Source of the DNA: Nannobrachium achirus
Taxonomy: Eukaryota > Chordata > Actinopteri > Myctophiformes > Myctophidae
Direction: 5' to 3'
DNA: 64,000 nucleotides
Assembly (NCBI GenBank): GCA_963921795.1
Contig: OY997639.1
Coordinates: 62,912,894 to 62,976,893, forward strand
This document shows, piece after piece, positions 1 through 12,217 of this stretch. The position numbers were made by a program, and so were the translations under genes. The notes under the pieces were generated by a model. That model had not been told where the DNA came from. It ran no database searches and was given only the letters and a program-made list of their open reading frames with translations. The stretch's first letter is position 1, and each line of letters begins with the position of its first letter.

Positions 1-745
1 AGAGGTGATAATTACTGTACCAATGGTGAAGTTGAAGTGTTTGAGTACTATTTGCAGCGACCGTGTCTGTGACTTCAATATGGGTGAATCTGGAGATGGT
101 GTTCATATCGATTATCGATTGTGCTGTCATTGTCAGAGACACACACAAATTACAAACCCAATAGTCATCCTGTCCACTTCATAATGATCGTGCAGCAAAT
201 AACATGCCAGTAACTCAACTGCTCTTCATACAACAGCAACAAGAGCACGAGCACGAGGAGATTCCAAACGGTCATCATTTGCTGCTATTTATGACTAAAA
301 GCACTTGGACACATGGTACTCTTTTTGAAACTGAACTACAACCACGACTTGAATACAGCCTCAGGCTTGCTACTTGTAATCTAGATGATCTATCTAGGAA
401 TTTCTAGGCATCTATCTAGGCATATTTATTGGATGGTTCATGGTTGCAATTTATTGTACTGTAGCAAGTGGATTTGGATTTAACAGCTACCGGTATGTAA
501 AATGTCAAAAATCTTACAAGGGACAGTCCCATTATTGATCAGCCCCAGAACGCGAGCGAAATCAGATTACAAAAAGCGTTTTGTCCATTAAAAATTATAG
601 CAGTCAGGGTTTGGTCCAAACAGGATTGGAAGGGCTTTTCCAGTCATGAAGCCCATTATGCACTTACTGCAACTGGCCATTACGAAATTTGTGTTGACTT
701 GAGTGGTCACACTTTTGCGTGCGGCTGCTGTGTGCTTCAACTCAA
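1..745. other. no gene recognised
   Basis: No coding exon, long repeat or clear element boundary was recognised. Open frames here are short and match nothing. Confidence 0.5.
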
Positions 746-822
746 TTAACCACTTAAGCCTATTTTATGCTTAGGCTCTTTGAAAATAGCCAATCTACAA
801 GCTCACAACATGTGAGCTTGCA
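746..822. repeat. fold-back module with TTAACCACTTAAG leader
   Basis: TTAACCACTTAAG at 746 leads to the module at 782. The inner arms ACAAGCTCACA / TGTGAGCTTG pair around a 3-base loop; the outer right arm is lost. Confidence 0.65.
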
Positions 823-833
823 CATCCCCCTGC

Positions 834-1236
834 AAGGCAAATTACGTCATGATGACGTTATGATAACGTCCTCCGGTGACGTTCAGAACTCGGCCAGATG
901 ACAGCCCATATGGGGAGGATCTTGAAGTCATTACCAGGATGTCATATGGACTTTTTTGTTTGACAGGATTATTGTTTGTAATGTTAGTTGAAATATGAGC
1001 ATGTAAGGTTATATTCTGGGACATATCTGACTAGTTATGATATTTATCTGGCCTCGATCAGACCCTCTCTGATTAATCCAGAACGTCCGTTTTCGTGGGC
1101 AGGATTTATGTTGGTTGAAATCAGGTGATATTATTCTAGGCCAAATCATCTGACTAGTCATGGTTTGATTTGATCTGGCCCCAATCCAGACATCACTGAT
1201 TGGTCCAGGTTCTGACTCTTGAACGTGCTTGCTGGG
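834..1236. mobile_element. CRE-rich dispersed element, decayed copy
   Basis: About 400 bp, colinear with 7224-7623 (shared blocks GATGACGTTATGATAACGTC, GACATATCTGACTAGTTATG, TGGCCTCGATCAGACCCTCT). The right end GCTTGCTGGG is kept; the left end is altered. Confidence 0.8.
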
Positions 1237-1639
1237 CTGCTATTGTCAAAAAGATTTGAAAACTTTTGTCAAATCCTGAAATACAGTGGAAAAACTGTGA
1301 TGTGGTTAAATTCAGCTCAGTCGATTTCAGCTTTTACGTGACTCTGATGAGAAGCGTTTCCTTGCACGCCGTGCACGCGGAGACATAGTGCCTCCTGCTC
1401 CCGCAGGTTCTTTCAGCAGCCTGTGGTCGCTCGGTGCACCACTGCTGTAACCTACTTATCCTGCATGGGTGATGTGAACCTGCACTAGATAAACGAGGCT
1501 GCCAGCTCTTTAATGGCTGAACAGAGTAATGAGGCATGCCCTCTCTGCCCATGACAGCAGGGCATGTAGCCTGGGCGTGGGAGAGGCTGACAGGCTCTTT
1601 TGTGCTGTCTGCGACCCGTGGCATTGATGTACACATGGC

Positions 1640-1641
<2 letters not shown>

Positions 1642-1713
<72 letters not shown>
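1642..1713. repeat. (GT)n microsatellite
   Basis: Pure dinucleotide of about 36 units running into GCGC/GTGC. Confidence 0.98.
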
Positions 1714-1721
<8 letters not shown>

Positions 1722-1965
1722 CGTGCGTGCGTGTTAGTGTGCGACGCGGGCAAGCGTGCATGACTTTGTCTGCAATGCATGTTTGTCTATGTATGGCAGT
1801 GTGTGCTTGGGCACGTGTTTCTGTCTGTATACAGTACGCGTACCGCAGATGCGCTCGTGGAAACCGTGTGCGTGTGCCAGTGCACAGACCTGTGTGTGCG
1901 GAAGGCCGGGTGCGATTTGTTTGTGTTGTCCTCCACAAAAGTCCCTTTAGTCTTGGCCCTCCAGT

Positions 1966-1989
1966 CACAACTCTCTCTCCATCTCTCCG

Positions 1990-2032
<43 letters not shown>

Positions 2033-2044
2033 CTCTCTCTCTCT
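1966..2044. repeat. (CT)n-rich tract
   Basis: Imperfect CTCTCT run. Confidence 0.9.
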
Positions 2045-2413
2045 CGGCCATCTGGGCTCGTGGACCTCAGCTGCTTTTCTTGCCAGCCTCCAAAGCTCAA
2101 TAAGCCAGCATCTGCATCGTTCGTATCAGCGGCACCAGTAGGCTTCCATCCAACGCCGGCACCCCCTCCTCCGCTCCCCCCTGCTGTGCCAACCAGTCAT
2201 AATGCAGATGTCCTGGTAAACAACCGCTGAAGCACTCCACAACATCCCCGCCCGCCCCTTTCCCACCCTCCGGCAACATTTGCCATCATTGCCCGCGGGG
2301 CCTTCAAGAGTACAGATAAACAACAGCCGAGAAAACGACAACAAAGGCAACAAAACAAGCCGGCGCTCAGTAACGGGAGATGGCATCAGCGGGGAGCGGT
2401 GGGAGCCTTCAGG

Positions 2414-3115
2414 CAGGGGCGTCACAAGGGGGGGAAAAGTGGGACTGAGTTACTAGGGTCCAAGGTGGAGGGGCCTTCATTATTTTATACTTTGAAAAAT
2501 AGCAGATGCCGCGCTGCAAGCTTGTAGATCTGCTATTTTTGAAAAGTCGTGAAAACGTGTGCAAATCTTTGAATATATCTATTTTTTAAGTGAACATTTG
2601 TAACTCACATTTTGCTTCTGGGGGTCCCTGGAACTAAATATTTTGAGATGAGTCCGAGGCCAAATACAAATCATTTTGGGGATCCTTCACATAAAAAAGT
2701 TTGAGCACCACTGACATAGAAACATGGGTTTTTCTAAAACAATATTTAAAATATTCAAGGACTTGCACAAATGTCACAATCTTTAAAAAATTGATGGTAT
2801 GCGCATGCATAAAGTGAATGGCAAATCGAGTGGCAAAGTGAGTGGCAAAGTGAGTTGTGGCAATGCAATCTGATGGACTTTTCTGTTTGGATGTACAGTA
2901 CAGTTTGGGCTGTTAAGTCGCCAGGAAGTAGTTTTTTGCCACTCAGTAGGCGTTCCTGCATAACTTCCGGGTATGATGATGATGTCACGCGCATACCCTC
3001 TAGCAGATCTACAAGCTCGCAGCGCGGCACTCGGTGCCACGCTGTGACCTTGTATATCTGCTATTTTTCAATAGTTAAAGTACCCAGGGCCCAGAATTTG
3101 GCTGCGACACCCCTG
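2414..3115. mobile_element. hAT-like non-autonomous element, family B, long copy
   Basis: Terminal inverted repeats CAGGGGCGTCACA / TGCGACACCCCTG. The flanks are CCTTCAGG (2406-2413) and CCATCAGG (3116-3123), a 7-of-8 target duplication. It holds two fold-back modules (2495-2540, 3001-3068). The other copy, 5408-5894, is in the opposite orientation. Confidence 0.8.
3001..3068. repeat. fold-back module
   Basis: Arms TAGCAGATCTACAAGCTCGC ... TGTATATCTGCTA with inner CAGCGCGGCAC / GTGCCACGCTG; lies at the right side of the family B element. Confidence 0.75.
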
Positions 3116-3149
3116 CCATCAGGCAGGCTGACGCTGTCACGATGTCAGA

Positions 3150-3546
3150 ACCTGTGAGAACCTGGAGCTGTGCTGCTGTCAGTCAGAACCTGCTGCTGCT
3201 GACGCTCCTGTCAGAACCTGGGACTGACTGACCGCCACTGCAGATCCTCCCCCGTCTCTGTCTCTGGTGTTGTTGGTTACGCACGGCCGCCTCGCTCCCC
3301 TGCCTCTGCCCACCCTTTCTCTCTCTTTTCCCAGTGCTCCTTCAGTCCCCCCCACACACACACACTCCACCACGCTCTTTTCTCCTCGCCTGAGCTGAGC
3401 TAAACCCCCCCACCACCACCACCCCTCCCTCCCGCACGCACCGTTGCCGCCGGGTGGGGGGGTTGTTGAGGGTTGCTGCATCCAGCGCCATACCACTGGG
3501 CCAGCGTATGTGTGTATCTGCGGGGGAGGAGGCGGGTGGGGGGAGG

Positions 3547-3600
<54 letters not shown>

Positions 3601-3620
3601 TGTCAGGGGAGAGAGAGAGC
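3150..3620. promoter_or_regulatory. GC-rich, GA/CT-rich stretch, possible upstream promoter
   Basis: Locally GC-rich with C runs and a (GA)n tract at 3547-3600. The fam131b 5' exons and promoter must lie upstream of 12087 and this is the only CpG-containing GC-rich stretch seen there. Nothing else supports promoter activity. Confidence 0.15.
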
Positions 3621-4760
3621 TGGCTCAGAGCTTTGGTCATGTGCTCAGTTGTTGTTTTTTTCTTTCCCTTTTTCCTGGAGGGTTCCTGCTCTCCTCCTCC
3701 GGAGCAAATTTACGCATTCACTTACTGTACGGCTGTGAGCCTCACAGAGACTTATCTACTCTTAAAAAGGCCGGGGCACACAGAGGGTACGCCGCCGTCC
3801 CGAGAAGCAAAGAAACCTTTTGACGATGCCCTGACTAATGTCGGCCTAGTTTCTGCACTTCTTCAAGCTTTATCCCAAGACGAGTCACGACCTCTACATT
3901 TCATGTACTGTAGAATAGTCACTGAGGATGAGACGTTCAAATATACTGTATGGTGCAGCAATACAAAAATGACATTCACAGATGGCTATAATGCCATGGA
4001 CACTTTTATAGAACTATATATACATTAGCCAATGGGTCTATTCAACAACTGTAGTGCGCTTGGTATGGACTACCCAAATTCTTTATGACCTGCTTCAGAA
4101 ATACAACCAGTGTTGTCAAGTACAATAAACCCAACCATCTTTAAACAGCACAAATTTGACAGCTGACCTTGACCCTCAAACGTTTAACCATTCTAATCTT
4201 CAATTGATAGCATTATACTGTTGCTCGGAGATGGAAGGAATAATTGTGTTTACGTAAAAGTCAATTGGGCTATTATTTAGAGTAGAGTTGGGGAAATTAT
4301 CAAAGAAAAAGGACTAACCTTTTTCATAACTTTTGACCTTGACACAGTAACCCACTAAATGTAAAATAATTTGATGGGGTAATCCAGGGATCCATTGCTC
4401 ACCTTTCTGAAAGGATTTGTGTCATTCTGTGTGGTCGTTTTCCTGTAAAGTAGCTAAATGACATGAGGTGGTGGGGTTACTTGATGTCATGTCTTGTGAG
4501 AACTACATTCTAGGGCTTTCATAAGGCTGTATTAAAACATTAATTTCATCTGCACAGCTGCTGCAGGTGAAAATAGATCGATATTAAGTGCAATGGAACA
4601 ATTTTGTTCTTGAAATCACTACTGTAATTTCTAGCAAAAAAAGAAAATCACACCCGTGTGAGCAGTGGTTTACTGTACTCTACTGTACCTAAAGGTACTG
4701 TACTGTACATATTCTGTGTTCTATATCTATGAATTCTATGTGTTCTAGATCTATGAATTC
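3621..4760. other. no gene recognised
   Basis: AT-rich non-coding sequence without recognisable element ends. Confidence 0.5.
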
Positions 4761-4838
4761 TGTGCCCCCCCCCCCCCCCCCAGGCTAGTCTCAACAGCAC
4801 CCTCTTACCCCCCCCCCCACCCCCCTCCCCCCTTCCCC

Positions 4839-4841
<3 letters not shown>

Positions 4842-4935
<94 letters not shown>

Positions 4936-4951
4936 GTGTGTGTGTGTGTGT
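4842..4951. repeat. (GT)n microsatellite with flanking poly-C
   Basis: About 54 GT units with one GC interruption, preceded by C runs at 4765-4840; a short GACA repeat follows at 5023-5050. Confidence 0.98.
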
Positions 4952-5407
4952 GCCTGGCCTGGCCTGAAAACAGCGCCCCTCCCTTAACATGTGTGGTCAT
5001 AAAAGGTACTGTAGGCTACATACAGACAGACAGACAGACAGACAGACACGGACGGAGACAGACATACCCACACACACGGCCACGTATAGGAGCGTTGTGA
5101 CCACCGCTCAAAAAAAACTAACCACTGGGATTATCCTTTCTAGCTTTAATTGTCTAGCTCTTGATCCATATACTGAAACCCATAGCCTATGGACATAACC
5201 AGCTGTGATTAATCATACTATCGTACTATAGCACGGTATTACAGACTATCTTAAACCCTCGTGGCCCACTTCACAAATAGAACATTCTTTGATGTAATTT
5301 CTCATGTGACTGTTCACTGTGGAGATCAGTAGACACTACGAGACAATATACATTGAACTACAAAGGTAGGCCAGCTTCAGGGCCGCTCTCTCCCGTAGTG
5401 CAAGCAC

Positions 5408-5894
5408 CAGGGGTGTCGCACCAGATTCTGGGCCCTGAGTACAAGGATTCACTGTGGGGCCCCTGTGCTTTAACTATTGAAAAATAGCAGATATACAAGC
5501 TCACAGCGCGGCACCGAGTGCCGCGCTGCGAGCTTGTAGATCTGCTATTTTTGAAAAATCTTGAAAATCTTTGAATATTTCAAATCCTTCTAAGGTTTTT
5601 TGAAAAAAAACTATGTTTCTATGTCAGTGGTGCTCAAACTTTTTCATGCGTATTTGGCCACGGACCCCCATCTCAAAATCTTTAGTTCCAGAGACCCCCG
5701 CCCCCAGAAGCTAAATTTGAGTTACAAATGTTGGCTTAAACGACTTTTCTAAAAGCAGATCTAAAAAAGATCTATACCGTAGCTGCTATTTTTCAATAGC
5801 AAAATAGCTATACAATAATTAAGGTCCCTCCACCTTGGGCACTAGTAACTCAGTCCCACTCCCCCCCCCCCCCCCCCCCCTTGTGACGCCCCTG
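5408..5894. mobile_element. hAT-like non-autonomous element, family B, with perfect TSD
   Basis: Ends CAGGGGTGTCGCACC and TTGTGACGCCCCTG are inverted repeats. Both flanks are GCAAGCAC (5400-5407 and 5895-5902), an exact 8-bp duplication typical of hAT. Carries a fold-back module at 5480 and poly-C near its right end. Confidence 0.93.
5480..5552. repeat. fold-back module, near perfect
   Basis: Left AAAAATAGCAGATATACAAG, right CTTGTAGATCTGCTATTTTT; inner CAGCGCGGCAC / GTGCCGCGCTG with loop CGA. One of the longest stems of the set. Confidence 0.9.
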
Positions 5895-5902
5895 GCAAGC
5901 AC

Positions 5903-6580
5903 AAAGCTGTTTCTGGCGCGTTGCTGCTGTACGAGGCCTGGAAGGCTTCCCTATGCTGTAGTGTAGTGTAGTGTAGCACTGCAGCAGTGAGTCTGGAGAG
6001 CCCTCCAGCCATACCGGGATTCATACGAGAGGGAGAGTGACTGCTAATCTGCTAATTGGCTAAATGAGGCTGAGGGATAGCAGAGAGCGAAAACAAAACA
6101 GAGGAAGGAACAGGAAGATGGAGAGAGATAAAGCGAGATAGTGTGCATGCCTTTTGTATGTTCATGTGCTGCGCCATATGTCTGTGTAGTGCCTCGACGT
6201 ATGCGGGTGTACGTGTGCATGCATGTACGTGACGCAGGGTGGGTTCTAAGCACAGATGGGGAACATATATCTGGGACAGTGCGTTCCCCCCAGACAGAGG
6301 AAGAGAGAGAAAGAGACCTCTATCTGTCAGACCGATCGGTCTGTAAAGTGATCATCTCGCACCTGAACTGCACATCGGCTCATTAGGGATTTCAAAGACC
6401 TAACCTGCCAGACGAACGCGGCCCTTTTGGTGCAGTCGGGGTGACTCCGAGTTCACTCGTCACAATGAGCCTGACGTGACTATGCTTCCTGCATATGTCG
6501 GCATACCCGGCATGTGCTCTCGAAACAAAGCAGACACTTGCCTCATTTGTTCTCATGGGAATCAAAACTTCCTGACTGTG
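5903..6580. other. no gene recognised
   Basis: Unassigned non-coding sequence; only short chance frames. Confidence 0.5.
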
Positions 6581-6583
6581 CCT

Positions 6584-6846
6584 TATCGTCACTGTCGGGC
6601 AGAAACCTTGTATCTCCAAGTTCAAAATTGGTATGTTTTTTTCGTAACGTAACACCCTCCCTCCTTCATCATACAAGACTGTCGCACAAAACTAGTGAAA
6701 ATAGCAGATCTACCGGTACAAGCACACACCGCCTCACCATTGTGTGCTTGTAGATCGGCTATTTTCACTAGTTTTAAATCATTTTTAAAATGATAAATAC
6801 AAAACTAATGGTTTTGGACACAAGGTTTCCACCCGACAACAACATT
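6584..6846. mobile_element. MITE family C (TA-target, Tc1-like)
   Basis: Left end TCGTCACTGTCGGGCAGAAA, right end GGTTTCCACCCGACAACAAC are inverted repeats; TA at both edges. The fold-back module is at the centre (6691-6770). Confidence 0.8.
6691..6770. repeat. fold-back module in MITE C
   Basis: ACTAGTGAAAATAGCAGATC / GATCGGCTATTTTCACTAG; inner arms ACAAGCACACA / TGTGTGCTTGT around a CCGCCTCACCAT-like loop. Confidence 0.85.
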
Positions 6847-7223
6847 ATTTGATGTGCATGATCAGTCAGTATGTATTGCCATTATTATTACCGCCATCCT
6901 CTCTCTGTTAGCAGCATTATTCCAAGCAGTTGTTAATGGATTTGCACAGATCTTGGTGGAAAGTTTGGTCCTGGGCCAAGGAAGAACTGATTTACTGGTC
7001 ACATCGTTTCCTTGTCAACCTCCAGAGGTCACTGGGTGTCGGTACTCTGTGTGTAGGCTAATGCATCATGATGTTATATTGGCCAAAAGAAGCACCACAA
7101 CGCCTCCCAGACAAAATGCCACCTTGGTGGAGGTCTGCTTTCCACTGAGGACATTTTGTAGTTACAGTATTATTATCCGCCAGAGATCATGTTTTCAGCC
7201 TTGCGTGGGTGCGTGCGTGCATG

Positions 7224-7623
7224 CCCAGCAAGCCAAATGACGTCATGATGACGTTATGATAACGTCCTCCAGTGACTCCGGTGACGTTCAGAACTAGGCC
7301 AGATCACAGCCCACATGGGGATGATCTTGACGTCATTACCAGGACGTCATATGGACTATAGGATTATTGTTATTGTTTGTAATGTTAGTTTAAACATGAG
7401 CATATAAGGTTATATTGTGGGACATATCTGACTAGTTATGATATTTATCTGGCCTCGATCAGACCCTCTCAGATTAATCCAGGACGTCCGTTTTCGTGGG
7501 CAGGATTTATGTTGGTTGAAATCAGGTGATATTCTCGGCCAGATCTGACTAGTCATGGTTTGACTTGATCTGGCCCCAATCGAGACGTCACTGATTGGTC
7601 CAAGTCCTGATGTGCTTGCTGGG
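7224..7623. mobile_element. CRE-rich dispersed element, better-preserved copy
   Basis: Ends CCCAGCAAGC / GCTTGCTGGG are exact 10-bp inverted repeats. Two exact TGACGTCA palindromes occur (7238-7245, 7328-7335) along with GACGTC and AACGTC variants. Colinear with 834-1236. No clear target duplication. Confidence 0.85.
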
Positions 7624-8630
7624 TGTGCTTATTGTCCCACAAGACTGGACAAGCTGGACAAGTGCCTGTCCGTTTTGATTGGTTGAATACTTTATTAACA
7701 GTGTGCAAAAGGTACAGAGGTACAGTTATTCAATAATGCTAAAAGTATAACACAAAAAGCCCTGAGGGCTTGTTTCCATTGTGGTCCTGTGTATTCAATT
7801 CATCAATTGGGATGTACTGTACCTGTACTAACCAATCACAGACATGCAAATATGCCGGTACTAGTCTACGTTAGATTAACACCAATAATACATTCATCCA
7901 TGCCCTGCATGGTGGCAGAAATGTTTACGACTGTCAGTATGTGTGCTATTGTGTATTTGTGTCAAACTTCTCTATGCTTAAGTTACTTTCCACAAAAGAC
8001 TGACTTGACAGCAGCTGTCCATTGTTTACTCCTACGTCACCAGACCATATACAGAACACTTCTGTAAGAACCAACATGCAGCTATTTATGGTCTACTGTT
8101 TTGTACAAGAATGGACTGGCCTGACAGTCACGAGGGACACTTGCATGTATGCGTGTTACCTTGAAGAGCTCTCTAACTTGTTGTTAATAAATATATTGTT
8201 CATATTCACTCTACCCTTGTGGAAATTCAAATTTTATACCGAAGGGTTTCGAAAATCTATGACAGTCCCTGCACATTCAACACGGCCTGAGCTTTCTTAA
8301 CCACTTAAACCCTCTATTCTCAGTAAAACGGACCTGAATTACAAACTTTGACTGTCAACTTGTGTAGCCACCATGTCAGCGACATTACAGCGCTTACTTC
8401 CTCTCTTGAAGGTCCCGCAAAGTGGCTGTGAGTGGGGCAGCAAAAACCCTGACACATTTTAAATTGCAGCCTTTGATTGACTGCAGATGTAATCGACACA
8501 AGGAATTCACCCTTTGTCAAGTACTGAATTCGGAAAAAGCATGCTGGTTGGCTGGTCAGAGACCAATCAGAAGGTTGACAGGGTGAATTAACAAGCACAT
8601 TTTGCGGGGCGCTGCATGATGGCCTATTCG
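7624..8630. other. no gene recognised
   Basis: Unassigned AT-rich sequence. Confidence 0.5.
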
Positions 8631-8631
8631 T

Positions 8632-8740
8632 GGTTATAGGCTCTAAGCCTGAGAGCGAGTCGCAGGTTCGATTCCCAAGCCAGACGACCCTTGTCCCTGT
8701 CTCTCTCCCAGTTTCCTGTCATTCTAAAACTGTACTATCC
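8632..8740 (+). mobile_element. tRNA-derived SINE fragment
   Basis: Pol III B box GGTTCGATTCCC at about 8674 followed by the common fish SINE body CCTGTCTCTCTCCC, TTTCCTGTC. Confidence 0.65.
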
Positions 8741-9336
8741 AACTAGAAATACTGTTCCTACGAAACAGTGTGGGCTCGCTGCTCCCTCATTGGCTAAAGG
8801 CCCTGCTTTTGTACTGTCGGCCAATTTTTTTGAGGAGAATAAACTTGACCTATATAAAGTTTAGTGGTCTCGCCTTTCAGACAAGCCCACAATAAAGGCA
8901 GAAAAGCCCAAAGAATATATAATATATAACCTTTGTCCTAGTGACGAAAACATGCCACACCAGATAGTCCTTTAATATTTGTTGTGTTTCCTGCAAATAG
9001 CACGGAATTTATATACGACAGTGTTAATACATATTATTGACCTTTTTTGTCCTTGACCTTTGACCATTACATTTTGTTATTTTGTCTATATGGTCCGGAT
9101 GGGGAAGAAACTTAGGGTTATAGTACATCTCTCTAGCACAGGGGTCTTCAACATTTTCAGGTCAAGGACCCCTTAGCTGTGACAGAGATGAAGCAGGGAC
9201 CCCCACTACATACTGTGTAACATTATGTTGCAGATTAAACCTTTTCATAGATTTCATAGATAGGATGACACTATCATCAGAGTAGGTTGGATTTGTGTGT
9301 ATTTTCAGTTAAACCCACTTAAACCCTCAATACTTA

Positions 9337-9872
9337 GGGTGCGTTCGGAAATCCGCACTGGTGTGCCATGTTGTCGTTCGTTTATTCGGTGCATTTGGTG
9401 CGTTGTCGTTCGGAAATCCAGTGCGCTGCGCACCGGTGTGCTGAGTGCACGCACTGAACAACCCTACTCAGAAGATGGGGTTTGACGGTGTGGTGCATCA
9501 GTGCGGTGTTTTGATTGGCTGGTTTTCATGGCCGTGTCTCGAGCGCTTCTCTGCTGTGAGTGTGAACAATGGAGGAAATGACCGCAAAATGCAGCATTTA
9601 CAGCTTTATTGGTCGTTTGGGCTTGATAGTTTCACACACATCAACGTGTAAACTAACAGCAGGTATGCCAATGTTATGAATTACATCTCCTTTCAATAGC
9701 AACGATACGTTAGCAACTGCTGCTTTTCAGAAAGTTTACCTTCAGAGTGAAAAAGCTCACAGCTGCCTCTTAACTGGTCGTAAATAAGCCACACTGAACA
9801 CACTCTACAACGTCACGCCCACTGCACTCACTACACTGAGCACACACCCGGTGCGCATTTCCGAACGCACCC
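9337..9872. mobile_element. Harbinger-like MITE with TTA target duplication
   Basis: 536 bp with 16-bp exact inverted ends GGGTGCGTTCGGAAAT. Flanked by TTA at 9334-9336 and 9873-9875. The uninterrupted homologous site is seen near 31765 in the sister hAT copy. No transposase frame. Confidence 0.92.
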
Positions 9873-9931
9873 TTAGTAAACTTGACCTTTCACTCTGCTC
9901 TTTTTTCCCCCTCTACACCAAACCTCTTTGT

Positions 9932-9994
9932 CGAAAATAGACAATCTACAAGCTCACTGACAACGTTGTGAGCTTGTAGATCTGCTACTTTTGG
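9932..9994. repeat. fold-back module
   Basis: GAAAATAGACAATCTACAAG / CTTGTAGATCTGCTACTTTT with inner CTCACTGACAACGTTGTGAG. Confidence 0.8.
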
Positions 9995-10555
9995 CTAAAG
10001 TTCTCCTCAGAAAAGGGATGCTAGGGTTCAATTGGTTAATGTAAAAACAAAGTTCCTATCGCAGAAAGATTTGGTGGCCCCCCTTTAGTAACTCTGAGGG
10101 CCCCCTAGCGGTCCCGGACCCCCTGTTGAAGCACTTATCATCCTTTAAGTGCTAGATATACCACACACTATTAAAGTAGGGCTAGGAGGTCTTCCTATGA
10201 GATAACAAGTCTGTTTGATTCCAACTACTGTACTGGGATGAAGGCAAAAGATGGAATAACTGATGCATGATATATTCTGTTTATTCTTGTGTCTCTGTGA
10301 GAGGAGCAGTGGAAACATCAAACGCGGTTTTTCTTTTTACCCCAGCATTCATCTCGTAGCTCCGCTGGAGCGTCGCAGTGGCCCTGACAGTAGAAAGCGG
10401 CGGCTGTACTCGAACCGTTCTCCGTTTGTGAACGTGTGTAACTGTAACTGTATGAATGTTGCAAGCCAGTGGTGAGAAAGAGGACGCACACCCGGCAAAC
10501 GCCATTCCCTGCTGAATTAACCGTTACATATGGAGCCTATGAACCTTTGTGCATC

Positions 10556-11077
<522 letters not shown>

Positions 11078-11379
11078 CTCTGCATAAGAGCATACCTAAA
11101 AAAGCCTATATGGCCTGTAAAAGAAGAAAACAAGGAAACAATGTCAGAACGAGCTTGTGGTGACATGAGAGGACTGGACATGGGGAGGGGAGACGGACAC
11201 ACAGACCGGAGCTGATGTTTTGTGAATCAGTGTGAGTGGGTCAGAGGTGTCAGATTGTCAGTAGACCTCCAAACCCTCCGTGAGCCTCCACAGCTCAGAG
11301 GAAATCACTCACTATGGTGGGCCAGACCTGTTCCACTCAGCAACACACAGCCTCATGCACACGCACGCACGTCATTTGT

Positions 11380-11640
11380 TGATGCAAAGACACACAGCAT
11401 TAATTAGCCTAATGTGAGAGCGTGCACGCACACACGCACAGTGCTGATATGGGAGGGAACCCCCCCAGAGAGTGACACACTGAGAGGACAGACCCTCTGA
11501 TAGGGAGAGCCGTGTGCCCAGAGACCCGCTGCTGTGTTTAAACTCCATTAGCAGCACAGTCACCCTAATTAAAGCCATGTTTTAATTAGGATTTGGACAG
11601 CCATGGAAAGAGCCGGCGATGATAATATTCGTTAATCCAG
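11380..11640. promoter_or_regulatory. possible conserved non-coding element with TAATTA motifs
   Basis: Single-copy-looking stretch with several homeodomain-type cores: ATTAATTAG (11399), CCTAATTAAAG (11563) and TTTTAATTAGG (11580), plus palindromic CCATGG. It lies about 500 bases before the first recognised fam131b exon. Conservation is not testable here. Confidence 0.25.
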
Positions 11641-12086
11641 CACAAAAGCGTGCACTTCACCTGCCCTCCGTCACATGTCCCCGTCTCTGCCATGATGTGC
11701 TGTGCTGTGCAAAGGCTTTCTCCGTCGCCTCCCACATTTTATGATTTTTTCTTTTTACAAAGTGCTTGTACGTCTTACTTAAATAAATTGATAGTCGTCC
11801 TTGTTCTCTTTGTGGTTAATGAGCCGATGGGCTCTTTTTTAGCTTTGATTTGTCTGTCTTTTATTTAGCTGACACGGCTATCCAGAGAGAACTTCAAATG
11901 AATGGCTGGGTTTCTGTGTCTCGCTCATTGCTCTGCTGGGACACATTGATAGGACACACATGGCTACTGAGGGAACGGAATCTATGGCTTGTTGTCTCTT
12001 CAGTGAAGGGATGGTCACTCTTGTTGCATTAAGATGGAAATAAATGACTTAATATTTCTCTCTCTTTCTCTCTCTTTTCCCCACAG

Positions 12087-12124
12087 CGGCAGATGGCGTG
12101 CCAGTTCAGAAGGATGGAGAGGGG
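12087..12124 (+). CDS. fam131b: fam131b exon, ADGVPVQKDGEG
   Basis: A 38-base exon after a strong CT-rich tract ending TTTTCCCCACAG and before the donor GTAAGT. Read with two bases completing an upstream codon it gives ADGVPVQKDGEG and ends in phase 0, matching the phase-0 start of the next exon (HGRSEFSWEGIN). It is short and poorly conserved, so the call rests on splice signals, phase and position. An upstream exon is required because no start codon is available in this frame. Confidence 0.55.
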
Positions 12125-12217
12125 GTAAGTCCGCCATCACTCATTCTTATGCACCCTGCACACTGCCCTTTTTGGCCCCTATGGTGGAACGCCCAATTCG
12201 GATGCACTCCGCCAGAG

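Larger units (their letters stand above)
9139..10132. mobile_element. hAT-like element (GGTCTTCAAC family), carrying a Harbinger-type insertion
   Basis: Left CAGGGGTCTTCAAC, right CCCGGACCCCCTGTTGAAG. It is colinear, in reverse, with 31468-31926, both carrying the same CTCTACACCAAACCTCTTTG stretch and a fold-back module at the same place. The right end is decayed. A second transposon (9337-9872) interrupts it. Confidence 0.85.

Noticed and set aside
1334-2230. Long frames of Cys-Val or His-Thr repeats
   Set aside because: Products of the (GT)n tract on either strand; the same applies near 4850, 10870, 16200, 24160, 39560, 51700 and 62250.
3444-4028. Glu/Arg-rich frame of 194 codons
   Set aside because: Driven by a (GA)n tract; no conserved segment and no splice context.
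6854-7240. 128-codon frame with a hydrophobic start
   Set aside because: No family resemblance; it runs into the CRE-rich repeat at 7224.
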